DNA of 64,000 nt, from the NCBI GenBank assembly GCA_963750495.1, contig CAVVQV010000002.1:164123-228122 (forward strand), given 5' to 3'. Shown here one piece after another: positions 16,537 through 24,664 of this stretch. Origin of the DNA: JANLYC01 sp963750495 (GTDB taxonomy: Bacteria; Actinomycetota; Actinomycetes; Propionibacteriales; Nocardioidaceae). The position numbers and the translations under genes were made by a program. A model generated the notes under the pieces. That model made no database searches. It saw only the letters and a program-made list of their open reading frames with translations, and was not told where the DNA came from. Positions within the stretch are counted from its first letter, which is position 1, and each line of letters begins with the position of its first letter.

Positions 16537-17301
16537 ATGAGCGACTCGTTCGGACTTTGGACCGGCGCGGTGCTGGACGTCCCAGCGGAACAGGTGGCGG
16601 CTGTCGACGCGTTCTGGAGCCGCGCGCTGGGCTGGAGCATCGGCGATCCGTGGTCGCAGCACCCGGAGTTCCACTCGCTGCTGCCGCCCATCGGCGACAG
16701 CCACGTACTCGTCCAGACCATCGAGGGTCCGTTGCGGCTGCATCTCGACCTGTACACCACAGCTGTTGACTCCGAGGCTGATCGCGTCGTCGACCTGGGC
16801 GGCACCCGCGTGGCCAGACACGAACACTGGCAGGTGCTCACGAGCCCAGGTGGTCTGCAGTTCTGCGTCGTGACGTCCGAAGGCGAGCGGGACCGCCCGC
16901 CGGTCCAGGAGTGGCCCGCAGGCCATCGCAGTCGACCGGTCCAGGTGTGTCTCGACATCCCGCACGGACGGCTTGCCGAAGAGACAGCGTTCTGGCGGGC
17001 GGTGACCGGCTGGTCGTTCGAGGCGTCAGAGGCGGCCGAGTTCGCGGGCCATCTCAAGCCTGGTCCGGGCGGCAGCCTGCAGCTGCTGCTGCAGGAGCTC
17101 GGGTCCGATGATCCGGGGACGACGACGCGGGCTCATCTGGACCTCGGCGCGGGTCACGATCGTCGGGCGGTGGCAGGGCATCTCGTGGCGCTCGGCGCGA
17201 CGTGGGTGCGCGAGCACCCCGGCTGGATCGTGCTGACAGACCCGGTGGGCATGACGTTCTGCGTCACCGGCCAAGAGCCCGACCAACCACCGCGAGGCTA
17301 G
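16537..17301 (+). CDS. Two-domain VOC / glyoxalase-like protein
   Basis: A 254-residue protein with two tandem vicinal-oxygen-chelate modules: residues 1-115 (VDAFWSRALGWSIGD to SPGGLQFCVVTSE) and 125-245 (PVQVCLDIPHGRLAEETAFW to DPVGMTFCVTGQ). Each begins with a strand-helix that ends in a FWxxxxGW pattern and closes with a G-x-x-FCV strand. Fused VOC pairs are common in actinobacterial resistance or lyase proteins; I cannot name a substrate. AGGAGG at 16526-16531 selects the ATG at 16537. It ends convergently with the sulfite-oxidase-like gene, with a 4-bp overlap of stop codons. Confidence 0.8.
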   Translation: MSDSFGLWTGAVLDVPAEQVAAVDAFWSRALGWSIGDPWSQHPEFHSLLPPIGDSHVLVQTIEGPLRLHLDLYTTAVDSEADRVVDLGGTRVARHEHWQVLTSPGGLQFCVVTSEGERDRPPVQEWPAGHRSRPVQVCLDIPHGRLAEETAFWRAVTGWSFEASEAAEFAGHLKPGPGGSLQLLLQELGSDDPGTTTRAHLDLGAGHDRRAVAGHLVALGATWVREHPGWIVLTDPVGMTFCVTGQEPDQPPRG

Positions 17302-18887
17302 GACACGTTGACGTCGATGCTGTCCCAGCCCGTGGCGCCGTCGGGCACCACATCGACGCGATCGCCGGTCTGGGTGTAGCCGCTCGTGTCGGTGGCGCGC
17401 ACCGAGAGCTGGTGCTTCCCCTTCTGCGCGGGCCACGTGTACGACCACTGACGCCAGCTGTCGATGGAGGGCTCGACAGCCAGGGCGGCCGGAACCCAGG
17501 CGCCGTCGTCCACGCGCACCTCGACCTTCTCGATCCCGGTGTGCTGGGCCCAGGCGACCCCGGCGACCACGACGTTCCCGACCGGGAACGACGAGCCGCT
17601 CCCGGGCACGTCGATCCGCGACTCGGTCTTGACCGGACCCTGAGGGGACCAGCCGCGATCGGTCCAGAACGCCGAGAACCGGTCGAATCGAGAGACTTCG
17701 AGGTCGACGACCCACTTGGTCCCGGACACGTAGCCGTACAGTCCCGGCACCACCATCCGGACGGGGAAGCCGTGCTCGGGGGTCAGCGGCTCACCGTTCA
17801 TGGCGAGCGCGAACATGGCATCGCGACCGTCGGTCAGCGCACTGAGGGGAGTGCCCGCTGTCCAGTTGTCCGACGACGTCGAGAGCACTGCGTCGGCATC
17901 AGGGTGAACGCCGGCGTCTGCGAGCACGTCCGCGATCCGTACGCCGGCGAAGCGTGCGTTGGAGATCAGGTCGCCGCCGACCGGGTTGGAAACGCAGCAC
18001 AGGGTGATCCAGGCCTCGTGCAACCCGCGGTCGAGCAGGTCCTGGTAGGTCAGGGTGAGCTCTCGGTCGACCATGCCGTGCACCCGTAGCTCCCAGTCCT
18101 TCGGCAGGATCTGTGGGATCGCGAGGGCGGTGTCGATCCGGTAGAAGTCGTTCTGGTTCGTGACCCAGGGAGCGACGCCCTTGAGCCCGAGGTTGGCGCC
18201 GGCGGGCGCCGGTCGTGCGCGGACAGGGAGGCGGAGCTGCTTGCGGGCGGCTTCGACTGCGGCGCGGCTTCGCGCGGCGAGGCGTCCGCTCACGCCCACG
18301 ACCACGGCTCCCGCAGCCAGGACTCCTGCGGCCAGCAGAAACCGACGCCGACTCAGCGCCCGGGCGACCTGCACCTCGGGGTCACGAGGTCGGGTGGCAT
18401 TGGGTTGCTCCCAGGGTGCGAGCTCGCGCGCCGGAGGGACCAGCGCACCGTTGGCCAGCAGAACCAGGAGGGCGAGTGCGACGATCGCGACCACCACCCC
18501 GAGCACCGCGGGAACGTAGGTCACGGTCGACGGCGTCAGCCGGTCATGGACAGCACCCATGAGCACTGCACCCATGACCAGGAAGACACCCTGGGCAGCG
18601 AGCACGCTGCGCAGCGCCAGCACTCCGACGGCCGAGCTGATGACGGCGAGGCCGAACAGCGTCATCACGATGAGGACCGCCTTGTCGTGGTGACCCACCA
18701 GCCCGATGACGCGCTCGACGACGGCACCCGGGGTAAGCCGCAGGATCGACTCGGCCACGGCGACGACCGGGGAGACACGCTGGTGCAGCAGTCCGCTGGC
18801 CAGCTCGGACACCGCCAGTCCGCTGCCTGCCGACACGAGGCCGAGCACGGCGCCGAGCGCTCGCCGCTGTCGCCCGTCGCTCGTCAT
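17298..18887 (-). CDS. Sulfite-oxidase-family molybdopterin oxidoreductase, membrane anchored
   Basis: A 529-residue protein. The first 150 residues contain about four membrane segments (for example TYVPAVLGVVVAIVALALLVLL). A further hydrophobic segment, RRRFLLAAGVLAAGAVVVGV, at about 179-199 follows twin arginines. The outer domain is a sulfite oxidase-like molybdenum-cofactor fold with the Mo-ligand cysteine in AWITLCCVSNPVGGDLISN (about residues 288-306) and FPVRMVVPGLYGYVSGTKWV. A C-terminal dimerisation domain (VRVDDGAWVPAAL) closes it. The reaction is probably oxidation or reduction at a sulfur or nitrogen oxide outside the membrane; no haem subunit is adjacent. Confidence 0.88.
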   Translation of the reverse strand: MTSDGRQRRALGAVLGLVSAGSGLAVSELASGLLHQRVSPVVAVAESILRLTPGAVVERVIGLVGHHDKAVLIVMTLFGLAVISSAVGVLALRSVLAAQGVFLVMGAVLMGAVHDRLTPSTVTYVPAVLGVVVAIVALALLVLLANGALVPPARELAPWEQPNATRPRDPEVQVARALSRRRFLLAAGVLAAGAVVVGVSGRLAARSRAAVEAARKQLRLPVRARPAPAGANLGLKGVAPWVTNQNDFYRIDTALAIPQILPKDWELRVHGMVDRELTLTYQDLLDRGLHEAWITLCCVSNPVGGDLISNARFAGVRIADVLADAGVHPDADAVLSTSSDNWTAGTPLSALTDGRDAMFALAMNGEPLTPEHGFPVRMVVPGLYGYVSGTKWVVDLEVSRFDRFSAFWTDRGWSPQGPVKTESRIDVPGSGSSFPVGNVVVAGVAWAQHTGIEKVEVRVDDGAWVPAALAVEPSIDSWRQWSYTWPAQKGKHQLSVRATDTSGYTQTGDRVDVVPDGATGWDSIDVNVS

Positions 18888-18973
18888 ACCTCGATGGTGC
18901 CGCAGCCGACGGGCAGACCCCCGCGCCCACGCCAGATGTCACACACTCGTCACACCTGCGCGATGATGCTCCC

Positions 18974-19465
18974 GTGACCTCAGAACCCACCATCCGATCG
19001 CCTCGTGTCGGGGTCGCGGTCGACGTCCATGCGCTGGTCGCGGGGCAGCCCTTGTGGGTGGCCGGACTGCACTGGCCGGACGAGCCGCTGGGGCTGGCCG
19101 GACATTCCGACGGTGACGTCGTCGCTCATGCGGCCTGTGACGCGCTGCTCTCGGCGGCCGGTCTCGGCGACCTCGGCAGTCAGTTCGGCACCGCGGGGCC
19201 GGAGTGGGCCGGCGCAAGCGGGGTGACCCTGTTGCGCGAGACCGCACGTCGGCTGGCCGCCGCAGGGGTCACGCCAGGGAACGTCGCGGTCCAGCTCGTC
19301 GGTGAGCTGCCACGACTCGGTCCGCGACAGGTGGAGGCAGAGCGTGTCCTGTCTGCGGCGGCCGGGGTGGACGTCTCCGTCACGGCCACGACCACGGACG
19401 GGCTGGGCCTGACGGGGCGGCGCGAGGGGCTGGCCGCGATCGCCACGGCCCTCGTCTACCGCTGA
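18974..19465 (+). CDS. ispF: 2-C-methyl-D-erythritol 2,4-cyclodiphosphate synthase
   Basis: IspF forms the cyclodiphosphate ring in the MEP pathway of isoprenoid synthesis. The zinc ligands are present: D17 and H19 in VAVDVHAL and H52 in GHSDGDVVAHAACDALL. The C-terminal cytidine/phosphate loop reads TTTDGLGLTGRREGLAAIA. At 163 aa it is full length. The start is GTG at 18974. Its orientation is unusual: ispD, carD, cysS and rlmB are all on the minus strand, while ispF is on the plus strand and converges with ispD with a 10-bp overlap (19456-19465). Confidence 0.93.
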   Translation: MTSEPTIRSPRVGVAVDVHALVAGQPLWVAGLHWPDEPLGLAGHSDGDVVAHAACDALLSAAGLGDLGSQFGTAGPEWAGASGVTLLRETARRLAAAGVTPGNVAVQLVGELPRLGPRQVEAERVLSAAAGVDVSVTATTTDGLGLTGRREGLAAIATALVYR

Positions 19466-20157
19466 GGCGGCCTGCCGGTCACCATGAGCTCGGCGATCTC
19501 GAGATCGAGGAGCCGGGTGACCTTGAAACCGGCGGGGTCACCGTCGACGAGCACGACGTCGACACCGAGGCTTTCAGCCAGGCTCGCGTCGTCGGTGGCC
19601 ACATCGGCTTCTCCCCCCACCACGGCGTGGGCCCGGCGCAGCACGTCGAGGGTGAAGCCCTGCGGGGTCTGGACGGCCCGCATCGAGCTCCGGTCGACGA
19701 GGCTGCTCGTGCCGTCTGCGTCGATGCAGCGCAAGGTGTCGGCGACAGCCACGACGGGAACCACGGCTCGGGCGCCCGTACGCAGGGCTGCCAGCACACG
19801 GTCGGTCACCGCCGCTGGCACCAGCGGTCGGGCCGCATCATGAACCAGGACGAAGTCGGGAGACGTGTCGAACGCGGCCAGCGCCCGTCGTACGGACTCC
19901 TGCCGGGTCGAGCCGCCCTCGATGACGTCGACAGGGACCGGTAGGCCGCTGAGCTCGGCCGAGAAGACTCCCAGCAAGTCGTTCGAGGTGGCCACGACGA
20001 CGCGGTCGACCGCGTGCTCCACGGACCTGATCGCGTGCCTGATCAACGTCTCGGCGCCCAGCCGCCGCAGCGCCTTCGGCGGTCCGGCGAAGTGCTCGTC
20101 GGCGGCCAGCCGGCTGCCGGCCCCGGCAGCCGGGATGATCGCGGTCACGGACGGCAC
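19456..20157 (-). CDS. ispD: 2-C-methyl-D-erythritol 4-phosphate cytidylyltransferase
   Basis: IspD joins CTP to methylerythritol phosphate, two steps before IspF. The nucleotide-binding N-terminus AIIPAAGAGSRLAADEHFAG (residues 6-25) contains the GAGSRL core with a conserved Lys at PPKALRRLG. Further motifs are ESVRRAL, FVLVHDAARPLV (about 101-112), and TPQGFTLDVLRRAH. At 233 aa the length is normal. ispD lies 165 bp downstream of carD on the same strand, separated by a strong hairpin, so the two may be partly uncoupled. Its 3' end overlaps the inverted ispF. Confidence 0.93.
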   Translation of the reverse strand: MPSVTAIIPAAGAGSRLAADEHFAGPPKALRRLGAETLIRHAIRSVEHAVDRVVVATSNDLLGVFSAELSGLPVPVDVIEGGSTRQESVRRALAAFDTSPDFVLVHDAARPLVPAAVTDRVLAALRTGARAVVPVVAVADTLRCIDADGTSSLVDRSSMRAVQTPQGFTLDVLRRAHAVVGGEADVATDDASLAESLGVDVVLVDGDPAGFKVTRLLDLEIAELMVTGRPPQR

Positions 20158-20180
20158 GCCGTCAGCATCGCAGACCCGGG

Positions 20181-20215
20181 CAGTCCGGCCAGTCCGGCCA
20201 GTCCGGCAGTCCGGC
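20181..20215. repeat. Short tandem repeat, CAGTCCGGC x ~4
   Basis: Three full and one partial copies of a 9-bp unit CAGTCCGGC lie just upstream of the ispD start. The unit length equals that of the repeat at the 3' end of senX3, though the sequence differs. Confidence 0.8.
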
Positions 20216-20253
20216 GAAGACTGCCGGCGTGGGAAGGCCGCTCCCCGGACATG

Positions 20254-20284
20254 CTGACGGCCCCGCCAGTGGCGGGGCCGTCAG
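20254..20284. terminator. Strong hairpin between carD and ispD
   Basis: CTGACGGCCCCGCC (20254-20267) pairs perfectly with GGCGGGGCCGTCAG (20271-20284) around a 3-nt loop. This 14-bp GC-rich stem lacks a clear U tract, as is common for actinobacterial terminators. It would end or attenuate transcription leaving carD on the minus strand before ispD. Confidence 0.8.
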
Positions 20285-20321
20285 ATGCAGATGACCGTCA
20301 TGACCGAGATGACGGACCGTG

Positions 20322-20807
20322 TCAGGAAGCCAGGACCTCGTCGAGAATCGTCTCGGCCTTGTCTTCGTTGGTGTGCTCAGCCAGCGCCAGCTCGGAGACG
20401 AGGATCTGACGAGCCTTCGCCAGCATCCGCTTCTCGCCGGCCGACAGGCCCCGCTCACGCTCGCGGCGCCACAGGTCGCGGACGACCTCTGCCACCTTCA
20501 TGACATCGCCGGAGTGCAATTTCTCCAGGTTTGCCTTGTAACGACGTGACCAGTTGGTCGGCTCCTCCGTGTGTTCTGCGCGCAGAACGTCGAACACGCG
20601 CTCAAGACCTTCCTGATCCACGACATCGCGGACGCCCACGAGGTCGAGGTTGCAGGCAGGTACTCGAACGACGAGGTCGTTCTGGGCGACAATGCGGAGG
20701 ACGAGATAGAGCTTGTCCTCACCTTTGATCTTGCGGGTCTCAATATCTTCGATGACCGCGGCCCCGTGATTGGGATAAACCACCGTCTCGCCGACCGTAA
20801 ACGTCAT
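20322..20807 (-). CDS. carD: RNA polymerase-binding transcription factor CarD
   Basis: CarD binds the RNA polymerase beta subunit and stabilises open promoter complexes, supporting rRNA transcription and stress survival. The N-terminal Tudor-like domain (MTFTVGETVVYPNHGAAVIED, residues 1-21) contacts polymerase. The C-terminal helical domain (about 65-161) contains the Trp that wedges into the promoter bubble, probably in EEPTNWSRRYKANLEKL, and RDLWRRERERGLSAGEKRML. At 161 aa it is full length. A promoter with 17-bp spacing lies just upstream. The neighbouring lpqE-like gene is divergent, as in mycobacteria. Confidence 0.96.
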   Translation of the reverse strand: MTFTVGETVVYPNHGAAVIEDIETRKIKGEDKLYLVLRIVAQNDLVVRVPACNLDLVGVRDVVDQEGLERVFDVLRAEHTEEPTNWSRRYKANLEKLHSGDVMKVAEVVRDLWRRERERGLSAGEKRMLAKARQILVSELALAEHTNEDKAETILDEVLAS

Positions 20808-20834
20808 GTGTCAGCTACCCCTTTCCAGGCCTCA

Positions 20835-20863
20835 AGGATACCACGTTCTCAGGGTCGTCGGAA
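20835..20863 (-). promoter_or_regulatory. carD promoter
   Basis: On the minus strand TTCCGA (20858-20863) and TATCCT (20835-20840) are spaced by 17 bp. Transcription should begin near 20828, giving a leader of about 20 nt that contains GGAAAGGGG ahead of the carD ATG at 20807. Confidence 0.65.
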
Positions 20864-21047
20864 TCGCGTTTTGCCTGTTCAGAGCGTTATTCAGGGCTTG
20901 ACAAACCTCTGTTCTCGTGCGTGTCGGCAGTCCGCCGCAATGCCGTCGGGCAAGTTTCGCTACGCTGACCATGCCGTGCCCGGGACCCGCTCCCGGAGTC
21001 GCTGACGGCCCGTGTGATCCAGTTCCGCGCCTAGGAGGACACCAACC

Positions 21048-21662
21048 GTGGAGACCACCTCATTCTCCCCGATCGGCTCCGTCGTCGGCAGGCTGGCAGC
21101 CGTCCGGATGCGTCGCCACAAGGTTCGGCGGCTGGCAACGGTGCTCATCGCGGCGTCACTCGTCGCCATCAGCGGCTGTGCCGCCAATTTCAGTGCACAG
21201 ACCCAGGCCATCTACCAGCCCGCCCTGGGCTCTGACGACCGCAGCGGCGACGTCTTCGTCCTCAATGCGCTGGTGCTCGCTGACGGCGAGGGCAACGGCA
21301 CCTTGGTCACGACGCTGATCAACCAGACCAGCCCGACAGACTTCCTGACGGGCATGACCGCCAAAATGCTCGGCGGTGGCGGGGTGGACGTCGGCGCCCT
21401 GCCCACGGTGACGTCGACCGTCGCGAACGCACCCAGCACCGGCATCGAGCTGCCCACCCAGGCGGCGGTCAAGCTTCCCGACGACGGTCTGATCCAGCTG
21501 CACGCGGCGGACCTCGCGGCGGGCGGGTACCTCACCCTCTCCCTGACGTTCAAGGAGGCGGCGCCGCTCGACGTCGACGTGCCGGTCATCGCTGAGAGCT
21601 CGACCTACGACGGGATCACGGTGGGACCGGTCGTCAGCCCGGCGACCACACCCGCCTCCTGA
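21048..21662 (+). CDS. LpqE-like lipoprotein
   Basis: A lipoprotein of about 204 residues. A cytoplasmic N-tail and hydrophobic segment (RRLATVLIAASLVAISGC, about residues 27-44) end in a lipobox with the cysteine in VAISGC, marking attachment to the membrane. The mature part is strand-rich (DVFVLNALVLADGEGNGTLV, about 68-87; GGYLTLSLTFKEAAPL near 170), consistent with the copper-chaperone-like fold assigned to LpqE. Its place divergent from carD matches lpqE of mycobacteria as I recall. The start used is GTG at 21048 behind AGGAGG; ATG at 21108 is an alternative that gives a more standard signal peptide. Confidence 0.78.
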   Translation: METTSFSPIGSVVGRLAAVRMRRHKVRRLATVLIAASLVAISGCAANFSAQTQAIYQPALGSDDRSGDVFVLNALVLADGEGNGTLVTTLINQTSPTDFLTGMTAKMLGGGGVDVGALPTVTSTVANAPSTGIELPTQAAVKLPDDGLIQLHAADLAAGGYLTLSLTFKEAAPLDVDVPVIAESSTYDGITVGPVVSPATTPAS

Positions 21663-21721
21663 CGCGCTCCTGACCCGCCGAACCGGTCGGCTCAGGTACC
21701 GCCCCGGGGGGAGCACACGAG

Positions 21722-22417
21722 TCAGACCGAGACGGTCGTCTGGGCGTCGTACTTGTAGCCGAGCCCGCGCACGGTGACGAGCAACGTGGGGTTGGCCGGG
21801 TCCGGCTCGATCTTGGCGCGCAGGCGTTTGACGTGGACATCGAGCGTCTTGGTGTCGCCCACGTAGTCCGCTCCCCACACCCGGTCGATCAGCTGACCTC
21901 GGGTGAGCACCCGGCCTGCGTTGCGCAGGAACATCTCGAGCAGCTCGAACTCCTTGAGCGGCAAGCGGATCTCGTCGCCCTTCACCGTCACGACGTGACG
22001 GTCGACGTCCATGCGGACCGTCCCTGCTTCGATCGTGGCCGGCGCCAGGTCGGGCTCGACCCCCCGGCGGAGCACAGCCCGGATGCGGGCCACGAGCTCG
22101 CGGGGGCTGTAGGGCTTGGTGACGTAGTCGTCCGCGCCGAGCTCGAGTCCGACGACCTTGTCGACCTCGGCGTCCTTGGCGCTGACCATGATGACCGGCA
22201 CTGACGAGACCTGACGGATCCGACGACAGACCTCAGTACCGGGGATCCCGGGGATCATCAGGTCGAGGAGCACGATGTCGGCCCCACCCCGCTCGAACTC
22301 CTCCAGTGCGTCCGGGCCAGTGCCCGCCAGGGCGACGTCGAAGCCTTCCTTGCGCAACATGTACGCCAAGGCGTCGCTGTAGCTCTCTTCGTCCTCTACG
22401 ACGAGAACACGCGTCAC
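21722..22417 (-). CDS. regX3: Response regulator RegX3 (OmpR/PhoB family)
   Basis: This is the DNA-binding partner of SenX3 that activates phosphate-starvation genes. The receiver domain (residues 2-117) has the acidic pair in LVVEDEESY, phosphoacceptor D52 in IVLLDLMIPG, and Lys in YVTKPYSPREL. The winged-helix output domain (about 130-228) includes LPLKEFELLEMFLRNAGRV and RVWGADYVGDTKTLDVHVKRLR. At 231 aa it is full length. Its ATG overlaps the senX3 stop (ATGA), so kinase and regulator are coupled. The likely targets in this window are two PHO-box-like repeats, upstream of phoU and ppk1. Confidence 0.94.
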   Translation of the reverse strand: MTRVLVVEDEESYSDALAYMLRKEGFDVALAGTGPDALEEFERGGADIVLLDLMIPGIPGTEVCRRIRQVSSVPVIMVSAKDAEVDKVVGLELGADDYVTKPYSPRELVARIRAVLRRGVEPDLAPATIEAGTVRMDVDRHVVTVKGDEIRLPLKEFELLEMFLRNAGRVLTRGQLIDRVWGADYVGDTKTLDVHVKRLRAKIEPDPANPTLLVTVRGLGYKYDAQTTVSV

Positions 22418-23838
22418 GGGGTCTCCTCCGGCTGAGTCGAGCGGGCTGACCGGGCTGACCGGGCTGACCGGGCTGACCGGGCTGACCGGGCTGACCGGGC
22501 TGACCGGGCTGACACCGTGGGTCGGCTCCCAGCTGGCGCTCTGAGTGATGGTGGCTCCGACGATGCCCGGAGACAGTCGTCGCCGGCGCTCTCGTCGGTG
22601 GGCTCGTCGGTGGGCTCGTCGGTGGGCTCGTCGAGCAGCCCTGCACCGCGCGGCCCGTCGGCCTCGCGGCCCCCGGCAGGCGCGGCATGGCTCACCGGCG
22701 TACCGGTGTCGGCGTCCACCCTGGCCGGCAACGTGAGCGTGAACGACGAACCCTCGCCCTCAACGCTCCAGACCTTGACCTCACCGCCATGGGTCGCGGC
22801 GACGTGCTTGACGATCGACAGCCCCAGCCCGGTGCCGCCGGTCGACCGGGCCCGGGCGGGGTCGACCCGGTAGAAGCGCTCGAAGATGCGGTCGAGCTCG
22901 CCTGCCGGGATGCCGACACCCTGGTCGGTCACCACGATATCGACCATGGACTCGTTGGCCCGGGCGCTCACGGTGACCTTCGAATGGGTCGGGCTGTAGG
23001 CGACGGCGTTCTCGACGAGGTTGCCGAGGGCCACGAGCAGCTGCTCACCGTTGCCGAGAACCTGGAAGCCGTGCTCACCGGCGAAAGTGATGTCGACGTG
23101 CTTGTCGAGCGCATCGACGCTGACCCGGTCGACCGCGCGCTCGGCCAGTGCGTCGACCGACACCGGCTGGGCCTCGTCGAGCGGGTCGTCGCCCTGCAAC
23201 CGCGAAAGCTCGATGATCTGCTGCACAAGGCGGGTGAGCCGGTCGCTCTCGGTGCGCATCCGGGCAGAGAAGCGGAGTACGGCGTCCGGATCGTCGGAGG
23301 CCTCGCCCACCGCTTCGGCGAGCAGGTTGAGCGCACCGACCGGCGTCTTGAGCTCGTGGCTGACGTTGGCGACGAAGTCGCGCCGGATCGCCTCGACCCG
23401 GCGCTCACGGGTGCGGTCCTCGACCAGGACGAGCACGAGCTTGCTTCCCAACGGCGCAACGCGGGCGGCCACGTGTCGGGGCACCATCCGACCGCGGCGC
23501 AGGGTCAGCGCGTCTTCGCGGATCTGCCCGTCGCGTCGTACCTGACGGACGAGCTCGAGCAGCTCGCTCACGTCGACTCGTGAACCGCGCACCAGTCCCA
23601 TCGCGTGTGCGGGGGCCGTCGCCCGAAGGACCTGGTCGTCGGCTCCGACGACGAGGGCGGACGACCGGAGGACAGCCAGCACAGCCGCAACGCCGGGGGG
23701 TACCTGCACCGGCTCGGGCTCCGTCGGAACCGGGACACGGCCCTGGTCGCGCTCGCTCAACCGGAACGCGAGAGCGACCCCGGCGCCGAGCAGCGCGCCG
23801 ATCGCGCCACCGAGCAACGCGGCCGTCGAGGAGTCCAT
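22414..23838 (-). CDS. senX3: Sensor histidine kinase SenX3
   Basis: A membrane histidine kinase for phosphate sensing through PhoU. One N-terminal membrane segment (about residues 6-24, ALLGGAIGALLGAGVALAF) is followed by a PAS-like region (45-140), the dimerisation/phosphoacceptor motif NVSHELKTPVGALNLLAEA (about 165-183) and the ATP-binding domain (NLVENAVAYSP, DQGVGIPAGELDRIFERFYR, GTGLGLSIVKH). The tail after about residue 400 is unusual. It contains DEPT repeats and eight SAR tripeptides encoded by a 9-bp minisatellite, so its length probably varies between strains. The ATG at 23838 was chosen over 23856, giving 474 aa. Confidence 0.92.
   Translation of the reverse strand: MDSSTAALLGGAIGALLGAGVALAFRLSERDQGRVPVPTEPEPVQVPPGVAAVLAVLRSSALVVGADDQVLRATAPAHAMGLVRGSRVDVSELLELVRQVRRDGQIREDALTLRRGRMVPRHVAARVAPLGSKLVLVLVEDRTRERRVEAIRRDFVANVSHELKTPVGALNLLAEAVGEASDDPDAVLRFSARMRTESDRLTRLVQQIIELSRLQGDDPLDEAQPVSVDALAERAVDRVSVDALDKHVDITFAGEHGFQVLGNGEQLLVALGNLVENAVAYSPTHSKVTVSARANESMVDIVVTDQGVGIPAGELDRIFERFYRVDPARARSTGGTGLGLSIVKHVAATHGGEVKVWSVEGEGSSFTLTLPARVDADTGTPVSHAAPAGGREADGPRGAGLLDEPTDEPTDEPTDESAGDDCLRASSEPPSLRAPAGSRPTVSARSARSARSARSARSARSARSARSTQPEETP
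22442..22513. repeat. 9-bp minisatellite (CGGGCTGAC x 8) in senX3
   Basis: Eight perfect tandem copies of CGGGCTGAC encode (Ser-Ala-Arg)8 on the minus strand, a few codons before the SenX3 stop and the regX3 start. Perfect copies imply recent slippage. The 9-bp unit keeps the reading frame whatever the copy number. Confidence 0.95.
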
Positions 23839-23912
23839 GCGTCCGATGGTACGCACGACGTAGGCCGGAGACGTGAATCAAGCAAGGCGGTCTGACCGTT
23901 CCTTACGCGAGC

Positions 23913-23934
23913 GTTCATGCTCCGTTCACGTCGC
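23913..23934 (+). promoter_or_regulatory. PHO-box-like direct repeat upstream of phoU
   Basis: Two 11-bp units in direct repeat (GTTCATGCTCC, GTTCACGTCGC) match the GTTCAxx pattern bound by PhoP/RegX3-type regulators in Actinobacteria. They lie in the 134-bp gap between senX3 and the divergent phoU. A TAGGTT hexamer at 23961-23966 lies 6 nt before the phoU ATG, so phoU may be leaderless. Confidence 0.7.
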
Positions 23935-23972
23935 TCCACATGTCCGTTACCCAAGCGGTCTAGGTTTGGATC

Positions 23973-24623
23973 ATGCGAGTCCAGTATCAGCAACAGCTCA
24001 ACAACATCCTCAACGAGCTCGTCGAGATGACCGGCGGTGTGCGCGCCGCGCTCTCCCAGGCGACCGACGCTCTCCTCAACGCCGACGTCACGGCAGCCGA
24101 GCTCGTCATCAGCGGCGACCTCGCGATCGACGAGGCGCGCGAGCGGATCGAGAACGACAGCTTCGAGATCCTGGCCCGCCAGGCACCGGTAGCCGGAGAC
24201 CTGCGGATGCTGGTCGCATCACTACGGATGGTCGCTGACCTCGAGCGGATGGGTGACCTGTCCGTGCACGTCGCCAAGGTGGCACGCCTGCGCTACCCGA
24301 CCAAGGCCGTGCCGGCCGAGCTGGAGCCGGTGATCTCCGAGATGGCCAAGACGGCCGATGAGATGATCGCCTCGGCGGCCAACATCGTCGAGACCCGAGA
24401 CGTCCGCGCGGCGAAGGAGCTCGAGGTCGCCGATGACGAGATGGACCGGCTGCGACGTTCGATGTTCCGCATCCTGCTCAGCGACGACTGGGACGCCGGC
24501 GTCGAGCCCGCCGTCGACATGGCGTTGCTCGGTCGCTACTACGAGCGGATCGGCGACCACGCCGTCTCGATGGCCCGGCGAATCGTCTTCCTCGTGACCG
24601 GCCAACACCCCGTCACCCTCTGA
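23973..24623 (+). CDS. phoU: Phosphate signalling protein PhoU
   Basis: PhoU is a cytoplasmic helical-bundle protein that couples the phosphate transporter to the SenX3-type kinase and keeps the system off when phosphate is plentiful. It has two three-helix repeats: residues 1-105 (VRQQ-like start MRVQYQQQLNNILNELVEM, with DLRMLVASLRMVADLERMGD) and 110-210 (LLGRYYERIGDHAVSMARR). The conserved E/DRxxD metal-binding patterns appear as LERMGD and YERIGDH. At 216 aa it is full length. It is divergent from senX3-regX3 with a PHO-box-like repeat between them, suggesting that RegX3 controls both directions. Confidence 0.94.
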   Translation: MRVQYQQQLNNILNELVEMTGGVRAALSQATDALLNADVTAAELVISGDLAIDEARERIENDSFEILARQAPVAGDLRMLVASLRMVADLERMGDLSVHVAKVARLRYPTKAVPAELEPVISEMAKTADEMIASAANIVETRDVRAAKELEVADDEMDRLRRSMFRILLSDDWDAGVEPAVDMALLGRYYERIGDHAVSMARRIVFLVTGQHPVTL

Positions 24624-24664
24624 ACTCCCCACGGTTCAGCTCCTCGACCCGGCTGGCCGTCCGC

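Noticed and set aside
20898..20903. TTGACA as the lpqE-like promoter
   Set aside because: The -35 is perfect but no acceptable -10 occurs 15-19 bp downstream; left unannotated.
21670..21695. Terminator between the lpqE-like gene and regX3
   Set aside because: The stem CTGA...GCCGA/TCGGC...TCAG has a 3-nt asymmetric interruption and no U tract; too weak to call.
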